A DNA stretch of 5,752 nt from Phocaeicola_A sp964514145 (GTDB lineage Bacteria; Bacteroidota; Bacteroidia; Bacteroidales; Bacteroidaceae), in NCBI GenBank assembly GCA_964514145.1, contig CAZEPM010000121.1:1-5752 (forward strand), in the 5' to 3' direction. Position numbers and translations under genes: made by a program. The notes below the pieces were generated by a model. That model had not been told where the DNA came from and searched no databases. It saw only the letters and a list, made by a program, of their open reading frames with translations. Positions 1-5,752 of the stretch are shown piece by piece. The stretch's first letter is position 1. Each line of letters opens with the position of its first letter.

Positions 1-23
1 CCGGACGAAACATTCTTTCTCAT
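1..23 (-). CDS. Possible start of a gene downstream of nadB (cut by window edge)
   Basis: An ATG lies on the minus strand 7 bases after the nadB stop codon and opens a frame MRKNVSS that runs off the window without a stop. An AGGAG motif (positions 32-28) overlaps the nadB stop and sits 4 bases before this ATG, which looks like a ribosome binding site, although such sites are not the rule in this phylum. If real, the gene would be tightly coupled to nadB in one transcript. Seven codons are too few to identify a product, and the ATG could be chance. Confidence 0.35.
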
Positions 24-30
24 GATTCTC

Positions 31-1599
31 CTACCTGTGCGGATAATCTATCGTATAGTGCAAGCCTCGACTCTCTTTGCGTTCCATGGCCTGACGCGTA
101 ATCAGATAGCCCACATTAATCATGTTGCGCAACTCACAGATTTCGCGCGACGCCTTACTCCGTTTGAAAAGCCGTTCGGTCTCTTCGTAAAGGATATCAA
201 GCCGGTTCCATGCACGCGTAAGACGAAGATCGCTCCGGACAATGCCCACATAGCACTCCATGATTTGGTTGACTTCCTTCATGCTTTGCGTAATGAGCAC
301 ACGCTCTTCGTTTGAAATCGTGCTCTCATCGTTCCATTCCGGGATAGCGGTGTTGAAGTCATAACGGTCGATGACCTCCAGTGAATGGCGGGCGGCAACA
401 TCGGCATACACAATCGCCTCGATCAGCGAATTAGAAGCCAGACGGTTGCCTCCGTGCAGACCGGTACACGAACATTCGCCCAGTGCATACAGACGGCGGA
501 TGCTCGACTGTCCGTTGAGGTCGACACAGATTCCGCCACACAGATAGTGGGCTGCCGGAGCCACCGGTATATAGTCTTTCGTAATGTCGATGCCGATACT
601 GAGACACTTCTGATAGATGTTCGGGAAATGCTTTTTCGTCTCTTCAGGCTCTTTATGGGTTACATCCAGATATACATGGTCTTCACCCCGCTGCTTTATC
701 TCGTTGTCAATGGCACGGGCGACAATGTCACGCGGAGCCAACGACAGGCGTTTGTCATATTTCTGCATAAACTCTTTGCCGTCGAACGTCCGGAGCACAC
801 CGCCATATCCGCGCATGGCTTCAGTTATCAGGAAACACGGACGGTCGCCCGGATGAAACAGTGCAGTAGGATGAAACTGGATGAACTCCATGTTTTTGAC
901 CGCTCCTTTGGCACGATAGACCATTGCGATACCATCACCTGTAGCCACCAGCGGATTCGTCGTGTTGCGATAAACGGCTTCGCATCCGCCCGTGGCAATC
1001 ACCGTGACGCGTGAAAGGAACGTGTCTACATTGCCGCTGTCTTCGTTGAGCACATAGGCTCCATAACACCTAATGCCGGGCGTATGACGCGTGACAATAA
1101 TACCCAAATGGTGTTGCGTGACAATCTCTACGGCAAAATGACGGTTGAACACCGTGATGTTGGGATGCGCCTGAAGCGCCTTAATCAGACTGGTTTGTAT
1201 CTCGGCTCCGGTGTTGTCTTTATGATGCAAGATGCGGAATTCCGAATGTCCTCCCTCACGATGTAAATCAAACTCACCGTTTTCCTTCTTGTCGAAATTC
1301 ACGCCCCAACGGATAAGTTCCGCTATCTGAGCCGGCGCATTGCGGACAACCATTTCCACCGCAGCGCGGTCGTTAATCCAATCACCGGCAATCAGAGTGT
1401 CTTCGATATGTTTTTCAAAATTATCCACTGCCAGATTAGTGACAGAAGCAATGCCGCCTTGTGCGTAATAGGTATTGGCTTCTTCTAATTCCGTTTTGCA
1501 AAGAATCGCTACGGATTTACCTTTTTCGGCCACTTTAAGAGCAAAACTCATACCGGCAATACCCGAACCGATTACCAAATAGTCGAACGTACGAATCAT
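31..1599 (-). CDS. nadB: L-aspartate oxidase
   Basis: NadB is a cytoplasmic flavoenzyme that oxidises L-aspartate to iminoaspartate, which NadA condenses with dihydroxyacetone phosphate to give quinolinate for NAD synthesis. Electrons go to oxygen or fumarate; fumarate is likely in an anaerobe (inference). The 522 residues match the family length. The N-terminus carries the FAD-binding GSGIAG motif (residues 11-16). Residues E115 (in HREGGHS), H243 (QFHPTA), R290 (APRDIVARAI), H351 (AAHYLCGG) and R386 (GGNRLASNSL) fall where the E. coli NadB active-site residues E121, H244, R290, H351 and R386 lie, as I remember them. The histidine that binds FAD covalently in succinate dehydrogenase and fumarate reductase is replaced by N42 (NTYYAQGG), and E115 is NadB-specific, so this is not SdhA or FrdA. 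Residues about 430-522 form the C-terminal helical domain. The ATG at 1599 sits directly before the FAD fold. nadA and nadC are not in the window. Confidence 0.97.
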   Translation of the reverse strand: MIRTFDYLVIGSGIAGMSFALKVAEKGKSVAILCKTELEEANTYYAQGGIASVTNLAVDNFEKHIEDTLIAGDWINDRAAVEMVVRNAPAQIAELIRWGVNFDKKENGEFDLHREGGHSEFRILHHKDNTGAEIQTSLIKALQAHPNITVFNRHFAVEIVTQHHLGIIVTRHTPGIRCYGAYVLNEDSGNVDTFLSRVTVIATGGCEAVYRNTTNPLVATGDGIAMVYRAKGAVKNMEFIQFHPTALFHPGDRPCFLITEAMRGYGGVLRTFDGKEFMQKYDKRLSLAPRDIVARAIDNEIKQRGEDHVYLDVTHKEPEETKKHFPNIYQKCLSIGIDITKDYIPVAPAAHYLCGGICVDLNGQSSIRRLYALGECSCTGLHGGNRLASNSLIEAIVYADVAARHSLEVIDRYDFNTAIPEWNDESTISNEERVLITQSMKEVNQIMECYVGIVRSDLRLTRAWNRLDILYEETERLFKRSKASREICELRNMINVGYLITRQAMERKESRGLHYTIDYPHR

Positions 1600-1616
1600 A
1601 TTCTTATTTATTTATG

Positions 1617-1624
1617 CAAAAATA
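1617..1624 (-). promoter_or_regulatory. Candidate -7 box of the nadB promoter
   Basis: Read on the minus strand, TATTTTTG is an exact match to the Bacteroidetes -7 consensus TAnnTTTG. It lies 17 bases before the nadB ATG, so transcription would begin about 10 bases upstream of the start codon. The short leader is A/T-only (three TAAA-like units, then GAAT) with no Shine-Dalgarno motif, as is common in this phylum. I see no TTG -33 element at the usual distance, so the promoter may be weak or need an activator. Confidence 0.5.
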
Positions 1625-1668
1625 GGAAAATGCTGCATTGCTTGTACGATTCATCCCTATTTATTGGT

Positions 1669-1684
1669 TTATTTTGTAACTTGC
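1669..1684 (+). promoter_or_regulatory. Weak candidate -7 region for the PH-like/dacB transcript
   Basis: Two overlapping imperfect matches to TAnnTTTG occur here: TTATTTTG (1669-1676, one mismatch) and TAACTTGC (1677-1684, like TAnnTTTG with one T missing). They end 22-30 bases before the ATG at 1707. The nearest upstream TTG (1642-1644) is 24 bases from the first box, longer than the usual 19-21. The location between divergent genes makes a promoter necessary somewhere here, but the motif itself is poor. Confidence 0.22.
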
Positions 1685-1706
1685 ACGCTGAAAAATCGTT
1701 TGATCC

Positions 1707-2195
1707 ATGAACCCAATTTTTCATGCCCGCATACCCGTCGGTATCTATTTTGCCCTCATCCTGCTGACGACAGGCTGTGTTATCGCACTGTGGCATAAGT
1801 TGCCTGTCTTTGTGGTCATACTGATGTTGTGTATGGTTTTTACCATCGAACGCATCATACACACCACGTATACGCTGACGGACGACATGCTCATTGTGTC
1901 GCGCGGACGTTTCACGCATCGGAAAAACATCCCGCTAACGGCCATTCGCCGGATAGAGAAATGTCGAATCGTGCGGTTGGGACGCTACAGTCTGATGAGT
2001 TACTTGCTGATTGTTTACGACACCGATGAAAAGTTTTTGTCGGTCATGCCTGTCAAGGAAGATGAATTTTTGGAAAAGCTCACACAGCGACGCCGGAAAC
2101 CGGCAAACTCTGGCGCTACCGCATGCGAAGCAGACCCGAATCCCACGTCAACCGAAGCCGAACACCGCACCGATCAGACTTCATTGGCACGCTGA
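1707..2195 (+). CDS. Membrane protein with bacterial PH-like domain (DUF304/bPH type)
   Basis: This is a 162-residue protein. It begins with two hydrophobic segments (about residues 11-29 and 33-48) separated by a short HK turn, so both ends probably face the cytoplasm. After them, residues about 54-126 have the pattern of the bacterial PH-like fold: YTLTDDMLIVSRGRFTHRK, then PLTAIRRIEKCR, then a strand LLIVYDTDEKFLSVMP and a closing helix DEFLEKL. Similar proteins follow the same plan of two membrane helices plus a YxLtdd...L...G...i pattern; their molecular role is generally unknown. The tail, residues 130-162, is polar, rich in Thr, Glu, Ala and Pro, and probably disordered. The gene starts 107 bases from the divergent nadB start and ends 51 bases before dacB on the same strand, so co-transcription with dacB is plausible. 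Family assignment is by pattern only and no biochemical function can be named. Confidence 0.8.
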   Translation: MNPIFHARIPVGIYFALILLTTGCVIALWHKLPVFVVILMLCMVFTIERIIHTTYTLTDDMLIVSRGRFTHRKNIPLTAIRRIEKCRIVRLGRYSLMSYLLIVYDTDEKFLSVMPVKEDEFLEKLTQRRRKPANSGATACEADPNPTSTEAEHRTDQTSLAR

Positions 2196-2246
2196 TCAAA
2201 ACCGACCAATACCAGTTTCATTGTCAAAACATTTACAACACAAACC

Positions 2247-3695
2247 ATGCAGATTTCACTATTCCGATTCCACTCCGTAACGCAACAACCTCCTAACATC
2301 AGCAAACGCGCGCTCACCGCCATTTGCAGCTGGCTGTTCTGCCTGACGGCCGGCCTTGCCCAACCACTGGCCGACCGCCTGCAAACCCTAATAGAACAGG
2401 CAAGTCTGCTGCAAACGTCTGAAATCGGCGTTGCCGTCTACGACCTGACCGCCGGTAGCCCCGTTTATACCTACCAGAGCAAAAAACTCTATCGCCCGGC
2501 CTCGATAGAGAAAATCATTACCTGTGTGACCGCACTCGATCGCTTGGGAGCTGAATACCCCATGAACACACGGCTCTACTACACCGGCACGGTGAAAGAT
2601 AGCACTCTTGTTGGCGACCTCTACGTCAAAGGCGGATTCGACATGCTTTTCAACGAAAACGACCTGCAAACATTGGTTGCTGGCGTACGCAAGCTGGGCA
2701 TTCGGCAGATTACGGGAACACTCTACGGCGACGTATCGCTCAAAGACTCGCTCTACTTCGGAGAAGGATGGTCATGGGACGATGCGCAATTCGACTTCCA
2801 ACCATCGCTCTCGCCACTGACATGCAATCGGGGATGCGTGCGAATAAGCTGCATACCCGGCTTCACCGGCGAGCCGGCAACGGTGAACATCTCGCCGAAC
2901 TCGGGCTACTACACACTCTACAACCATTCGGTCAGCCACACTCCAGCAGCCGGCAAACTTGGCATCACCCGTTCGTGGACAGATCAGACCAATGTAATCA
3001 CCGTAAGCGGCAACGTGACCAACCGAACGATCAAGAGTCTGCCACTATCGTATCCTGAGTATTTTTTCCTGCATTTGCTGACCGAACGGTTGCAACAGGC
3101 CGGCATCCGCACAAACGACTACGCACTTGCCACCGTGCCACTCGAAGCCAACGAACTGACTTTCGTGAGCCGGCACATGAAAGACATCCTGCAGGAAGCC
3201 CTGAAAGAGAGTGACAATCTGGCGGCTGAAGCCATTTTCTATACTCTTGCCACCCTACAGGCCAATAGCCGGCCGGCAAAAGCGCAAGACGCCATTGAAC
3301 AGATTAACGAATTCATTCGGGAACTAGGCTACAATCCGGAAAACTACAACATTGCCGACGGCAGCGGAGTGTCGCTTTACAACTACGTGTCGCCCGAACT
3401 GATGATCGCCTTTCTTCGCTATGCTTACGCAAACGAATCGATTTTCAAGACTTTCTTCGACGCGCTTCCGACAGCAGGCATCGACGGCACACTAGCCCAC
3501 CGATTATATAAAACGGCTGGGTACCGCCGTATCCATGCCAAAACGGGTACGGTGAAAGGTGTCTGTTCGCTGGCCGGATATGCCCAGGCTAGCAACAATC
3601 ATCTGTTAGCGTTTGTCATCATCAATCAGAATGCGTTGAAAGCGTCACAGGCACGTGCGCTACAAGATAAACTATGTGTGGAACTGTGTAAGTAA
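2247..3695 (+). CDS. dacB: D-alanyl-D-alanine carboxypeptidase/endopeptidase (PBP4, peptidase family S13)
   Basis: Penicillin-binding protein 4 trims the terminal D-Ala from peptidoglycan stem peptides and cuts D-Ala-mDAP cross-links in the periplasm. The 482 residues are close to E. coli DacB (477). All three catalytic motifs are present: SxxK as S86-I-E-K89, SxN as S322-D-N324, and KTG as K432-T-G434. The 236-residue gap between the first two holds the extra domains typical of family S13, and the 110-residue gap to KTG also fits. A signal peptide is likely: KR at 20-21, a hydrophobic stretch to about residue 36, and cleavage after GLA38. The stretch before it is long (about 20 residues), but no other in-frame Met occurs before residue 106, so the ATG at 2247 is kept. 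Seven cysteines would remain in the exported protein. I see no clear promoter in the 51 bases upstream, which favours transcription with the PH-like gene. Confidence 0.95.
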   Translation: MQISLFRFHSVTQQPPNISKRALTAICSWLFCLTAGLAQPLADRLQTLIEQASLLQTSEIGVAVYDLTAGSPVYTYQSKKLYRPASIEKIITCVTALDRLGAEYPMNTRLYYTGTVKDSTLVGDLYVKGGFDMLFNENDLQTLVAGVRKLGIRQITGTLYGDVSLKDSLYFGEGWSWDDAQFDFQPSLSPLTCNRGCVRISCIPGFTGEPATVNISPNSGYYTLYNHSVSHTPAAGKLGITRSWTDQTNVITVSGNVTNRTIKSLPLSYPEYFFLHLLTERLQQAGIRTNDYALATVPLEANELTFVSRHMKDILQEALKESDNLAAEAIFYTLATLQANSRPAKAQDAIEQINEFIRELGYNPENYNIADGSGVSLYNYVSPELMIAFLRYAYANESIFKTFFDALPTAGIDGTLAHRLYKTAGYRRIHAKTGTVKGVCSLAGYAQASNNHLLAFVIINQNALKASQARALQDKLCVELCK

Positions 3696-3753
3696 GACTA
3701 TCGCCTTCCCTAACCATCTCCACACACAAGCAACAACAAAGACCAAAAACCGA
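3696..3753 (+). terminator. C-rich, G-poor convergent spacer; possible Rho-dependent terminator of dacB
   Basis: This spacer lies between the stop codons of the convergent dacB and CoA-transferase genes. I find no GC-rich stem followed by a T-run on either strand. Instead, positions 3701-3750 on the plus strand contain 20 C and only 3 G, an unstructured C-rich, G-poor composition like Rho loading sites. That would suit termination of the dacB transcript but not of the minus-strand transcript, which would be G-rich here. Function is inferred from composition only. Confidence 0.25.
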
Positions 3754-5247
3754 TTATAGATATTCTTTCCAATCTGTCAGACGCATATCTCCCTTGCGCA
3801 AGAACGTGTCGTGCAAGGCAAAAGCAGCGCGCAGGCAGTGGCTGGTATGGCCTTTGGAAGCAATTTTCAGATAACTCCACAACAATTCCTTATAGTCCGG
3901 ATGCGCACAGTTTTCTATAATCACACGCATCCGTTCCATCGGACTTTTGCCGCGTAAGTCAGCTATTCCCTGTTCGGTAATAATGACGTTAACCGAATGT
4001 TCGCTGTGGTCTGCGTGGGAAACCATGGGTACGATGGAACTAATCAGACCGTCTTTAGCTGTCGACGGACAGGAGAATATCGAGATATAAGCATTTCGCG
4101 TAAAGTCGCCCGAGCCGCCGATGCCGTTCATCATCTTCGTACCGCAAACATGCGTAGAGTTCACATTACCATAGATATCGGCTTCGATGGCCGTATTCAT
4201 GGAAATGACTCCCAAACGGCGAACGACTTCCGGACTGTTGGAGATTTCCGACGGACGAAGTACGAGCTTGTCATGGAAAAAATCCATGTTATCGTAAATC
4301 TCTTGCAAACACTTATTGGTCACACTCAGCGAGCACGTACTTCCAAACTTGATGCGCCCTTCCTTGGCCAGTTTAATTACGGAATCCTGAATCACTTCAG
4401 TATACATTTCAAACGGAGGAATGTGAGAATCCCGACCCAATGCACTCAAAACAGCATTGGCGATATTGCCGACACCTGACTGCAAAGGCAAGAAGGTTGA
4501 GGGAATAATACCTCTCTGCATGTCGTGAGCAAGAAAGTCTGCCACATTTTGTCCGATCTGATCGGTGATAGGGTCAGGCTCATGAAAAGGACGAGCCTCA
4601 TCGGGCAGATTGACTTCCACGATACCGGCGATCTTCGAGGGGTCGACTTGCAGATAAGGAAGACCGATACGATCACTCGCTTTCGTTATCATTACTGGCT
4701 GACGATAGGGTGGCTGCTCCATTTCATACACGTCGTGCAACCCCTTGATGTTTTTGCTATGTGCGGTGTTCAATTCGATAATCACCCTGTCAGCCAAGCG
4801 TACAATGGTAGGACTAATACCTACGGCAGCCGTCAGATAAACACGTCCGTCTTCGGAAATGTCGCATGCTTCGATAATAGCGGTGCTCACATGGCCGAAG
4901 AAACCGGAGCGCAAACGTTGGGCTACCTGCGACAGATGAACGTCTGTATAATGAATTTTTCCAGCATTGACTGCTTTCCGGAAATCCTTATTAGTCGTGT
5001 AAGGCGTGCGGAAACGAATGGCATCTACACGCGACAAAATGCCGTCACACGAATCTCCCGTTGAAGCTCCCGTAACAATACCCACTTGGAACGGCTGGCC
5101 TGCGGCATGCAGGCGTTCGGCTTTCCTGGCCAGCGCCGCCGTGATCGCTTTTGGCGTTCCGGCCGGCGTAAACCCGCTCAGGCCGATGATGTCGCCATCT
5201 TGGATAAAATCGACAGCTTCTTCTGCCGTAATAAATTGATATCCCAT
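3754..5247 (-). CDS. Class I acetyl-/propionyl-/succinyl-CoA transferase (acetyl-CoA hydrolase/transferase family)
   Basis: This cytoplasmic enzyme moves CoA between acids, most likely succinyl-CoA + acetate to acetyl-CoA + succinate, or the propionyl-CoA/succinate exchange used in propionate fermentation. The 497 residues match the full family, whose well-studied member is Acetobacter AarC. The catalytic glutamate that forms the glutamyl-CoA thioester is E284 in MYTEVIQD. From memory of AarC numbering (E294, N347, G388, E435), the same offset of ten gives N337 (ISNSP), G378 (GIGGSGDF) and E425 (ITEQG), all present. Other family signatures are GLSGFTPAGTPKA (22-34), PLQSGVGNIANAVL (254-267) and HVCGTKMMNGIGGSGDF (366-382). 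The ATG at 5247 is followed at once by the conserved MGYQFITAEEAVDFI start. A membrane-protein gene ends 64 bases upstream on the same strand. Annotators often name this family acetyl-CoA hydrolase, but the conserved glutamate indicates a transferase. Which acid is preferred cannot be read from the sequence. Confidence 0.95.
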   Translation of the reverse strand: MGYQFITAEEAVDFIQDGDIIGLSGFTPAGTPKAITAALARKAERLHAAGQPFQVGIVTGASTGDSCDGILSRVDAIRFRTPYTTNKDFRKAVNAGKIHYTDVHLSQVAQRLRSGFFGHVSTAIIEACDISEDGRVYLTAAVGISPTIVRLADRVIIELNTAHSKNIKGLHDVYEMEQPPYRQPVMITKASDRIGLPYLQVDPSKIAGIVEVNLPDEARPFHEPDPITDQIGQNVADFLAHDMQRGIIPSTFLPLQSGVGNIANAVLSALGRDSHIPPFEMYTEVIQDSVIKLAKEGRIKFGSTCSLSVTNKCLQEIYDNMDFFHDKLVLRPSEISNSPEVVRRLGVISMNTAIEADIYGNVNSTHVCGTKMMNGIGGSGDFTRNAYISIFSCPSTAKDGLISSIVPMVSHADHSEHSVNVIITEQGIADLRGKSPMERMRVIIENCAHPDYKELLWSYLKIASKGHTSHCLRAAFALHDTFLRKGDMRLTDWKEYL

Positions 5248-5275
5248 AGTGCTTACTAAAAGTTTTTAAAGGTTT

Positions 5276-5309
5276 ATGATTGACAGATTAAAGCTTCGCC
5301 TTCAATCAT
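5276..5309. repeat. Perfect 8-bp inverted repeat in the spacer before the CoA-transferase gene
   Basis: ATGATTGA (5276-5283) and TCAATCAT (5302-5309) are perfect inverted copies separated by 18 bases, with the palindrome AAGCTT (5291-5296) almost central between them. On the minus strand the first arm begins 2 bases after the stop codon of the small membrane gene, and the second ends 28 bases before the CoA-transferase ATG. The arms are A/T-rich and no T-run follows, so this is not a standard terminator. It could be a weak mRNA hairpin, a two-site operator, or chance. Confidence 0.35.
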
Positions 5310-5311
5310 TC

Positions 5312-5662
5312 CTATTCGTACTTGCGACGGAAGATCTCAGAATAGATAAACGCGCGACGGGCTTCTTCCACACTATCTAAACGCACCAAAGAAGCCGAAC
5401 CGACCGTTGCCGACGGCTTGGAAACAGAAGAAACCTTGCCCGAAACAGGCTTGCGTACACTCTCCGAAACATGACGCTCTGTTGCACCAGACGGCTGAAC
5501 GACCTCGCGAACAGACTCTTGCATAACTTCGTCCGGAATCTCTGTCGGAATATAGGGCGGAGGTGTCTGCCGATTCGTTTTCTTTTTATTCTCCGATTTT
5601 ATATTAGAATAAATCACGATTCCGAATACGGCTATTACGATAAGCGTTTGAACAATATCCAT
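5312..5662 (-). CDS. Small single-pass membrane protein of unknown function
   Basis: The protein has 116 residues when started at the ATG at 5662. It begins MDIVQTLIVIAVFGIVIYS, one membrane helix (about residues 3-19), followed by a lysine-rich stretch (NIKSENKKKTNR), so the N-terminus is probably outside and the rest cytoplasmic. Residues 31-95 are a low-complexity linker rich in Pro, Ser, Thr and Val. The C-terminus, LDSVEEARRAFIYSEIFRRKYE, reads as an amphipathic helix and resembles a tail (A-x-IYSEIL-x-RKY) that I recall at the ends of many Bacteroidetes hypothetical proteins. The frame is open up to an ATG at 5743, but that extension adds 27 residues with no helix pattern and would contain both candidate -7 boxes, so the shorter start is preferred. 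The gene lies 64 bases upstream of the CoA-transferase on the same strand, so co-transcription is possible. I do not recognise a function; it has no catalytic motif and looks like an anchor or adaptor. Confidence 0.75.
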   Translation of the reverse strand: MDIVQTLIVIAVFGIVIYSNIKSENKKKTNRQTPPPYIPTEIPDEVMQESVREVVQPSGATERHVSESVRKPVSGKVSSVSKPSATVGSASLVRLDSVEEARRAFIYSEIFRRKYE

Positions 5663-5686
5663 AAACAACGAAGCGTTTAAACTGTT

Positions 5687-5719
5687 CAAAGATACGCATT
5701 GTTTTGCAAAGCTACACAA
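5687..5719 (-). promoter_or_regulatory. Promoter of the small membrane-protein gene (proximal)
   Basis: On the minus strand, TATCTTTG (5694-5687) exactly matches the Bacteroidetes -7 consensus TAnnTTTG, and a TTG -33 element (5719-5717) lies 22 bases upstream, slightly longer than usual. Transcription would start around 5680, giving a leader of about 18 bases before the ATG at 5662. The predicted start overlaps the perfect palindrome GTTTAAAC (5675-5682). This placement is a main reason for choosing the 5662 start codon over 5743. Confidence 0.6.
5707..5714 (-). promoter_or_regulatory. Second, upstream -7 box in tandem
   Basis: TAGCTTTG on the minus strand is another exact match to TAnnTTTG, placed exactly 20 bases upstream of the proximal box. 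The nearest TTTG upstream is 26 bases away, so it lacks a well-spaced -33 element. It may be an alternative promoter or may occur by chance in A/T-rich DNA. The rest of the spacer to the window end shows nothing else recognisable. Confidence 0.35.
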
Positions 5720-5752
5720 GATTAAGCCGTTTTTTATCCCCAAACGCGATAT

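Noticed and set aside
385..1014. Plus-strand 209-residue open frame opposite nadB
   Set aside because: It lies entirely antisense to a confidently identified, fully conserved nadB. Its translation has no recognisable domain, and I treat it as a shadow of nadB codon use.
31..1599. Alternative identity as a succinate dehydrogenase or fumarate reductase flavoprotein
   Set aside because: The covalent-FAD histidine is replaced by Asn42, the NadB-type HREGGHS motif with Glu115 is present, and no iron-sulfur or cytochrome subunit genes are adjacent.
1764..1778. Possible lipoprotein signal (LLTTGC, Cys24) in the PH-like protein
   Set aside because: The -3 position is Thr rather than Leu, Val or Ile, and a second hydrophobic segment follows at once, so a two-helix membrane protein fits better than a lipoprotein.
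1608..1945. Minus-strand open frames of 103 and 66 residues overlapping the PH-like gene
   Set aside because: The translations are rich in His, Met, Gln and Arg without domain pattern, and one runs into the nadB promoter region. The plus-strand frame has membrane helices and a PH-like pattern and explains the DNA better.
3997..5064. Plus-strand open frames of 160 and 179 residues opposite the CoA-transferase gene
   Set aside because: Both are antisense to a gene with intact family motifs along its whole length, and their translations show no coherent fold or motif.
5663..5743. N-terminal extension of the small membrane protein to the ATG at 5743
   Set aside because: It would place both candidate -7 boxes inside the coding region and add 27 residues ahead of a typical N-terminal membrane anchor.
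1..5752. Defence system, mobile element or CRISPR array
   Set aside because: All large frames are accounted for by housekeeping families, and I saw no terminal repeats, transposase or integrase motifs, or spaced direct repeats.

Overview
The window looks like ordinary chromosomal DNA from a Bacteroidales bacterium, probably of the Prevotella/Bacteroides type. Three things point there: close matches to the Bacteroidetes -7 promoter box TAnnTTTG ahead of two genes, mostly no Shine-Dalgarno sites but A/T-rich leaders, and a short membrane protein whose C-terminal tail (YSEIFRRKY) resembles one I recall from Bacteroidetes proteins. I saw no tRNA, rRNA, CRISPR array, insertion sequence or phage gene. 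The genus assignment is an inference.

Layout from left to right. The extreme left edge may hold the first 23 bases of a minus-strand gene. Next, on the minus strand, is nadB (31-1599), the L-aspartate oxidase of de novo NAD synthesis. A 107-base divergent spacer (1600-1706) carries a good -7 box for nadB. Two plus-strand genes follow, 51 bases apart: a small membrane protein with a bacterial PH-like domain (1707-2195) and dacB (2247-3695), an exported penicillin-binding protein 4 type D-Ala-D-Ala carboxypeptidase/endopeptidase. A C-rich, G-poor 58-base spacer separates dacB from a convergent minus-strand gene for a succinate/acetate (or propionate) class CoA-transferase (3754-5247). Upstream of that gene, on the same strand and 64 bases away, is a 116-residue single-pass membrane protein of unknown function (5312-5662). 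It is preceded by two tandem -7 boxes, which also argue for the internal ATG at 5662 as its start.

The genes fall into three transcription blocks. The nadB block runs leftward: NadB makes iminoaspartate for quinolinate synthesis, probably with fumarate as electron acceptor in an anaerobe. The PH-like/dacB pair runs rightward and acts at the envelope. The small membrane gene and the CoA-transferase run leftward and may be co-transcribed; the transferase moves CoA between succinate and acetate or propionate in fermentation. I found no convincing new biological system. The points most worth checking are the small membrane protein with its tandem promoter, its spacing to the CoA-transferase, and the PH-like/dacB pairing.
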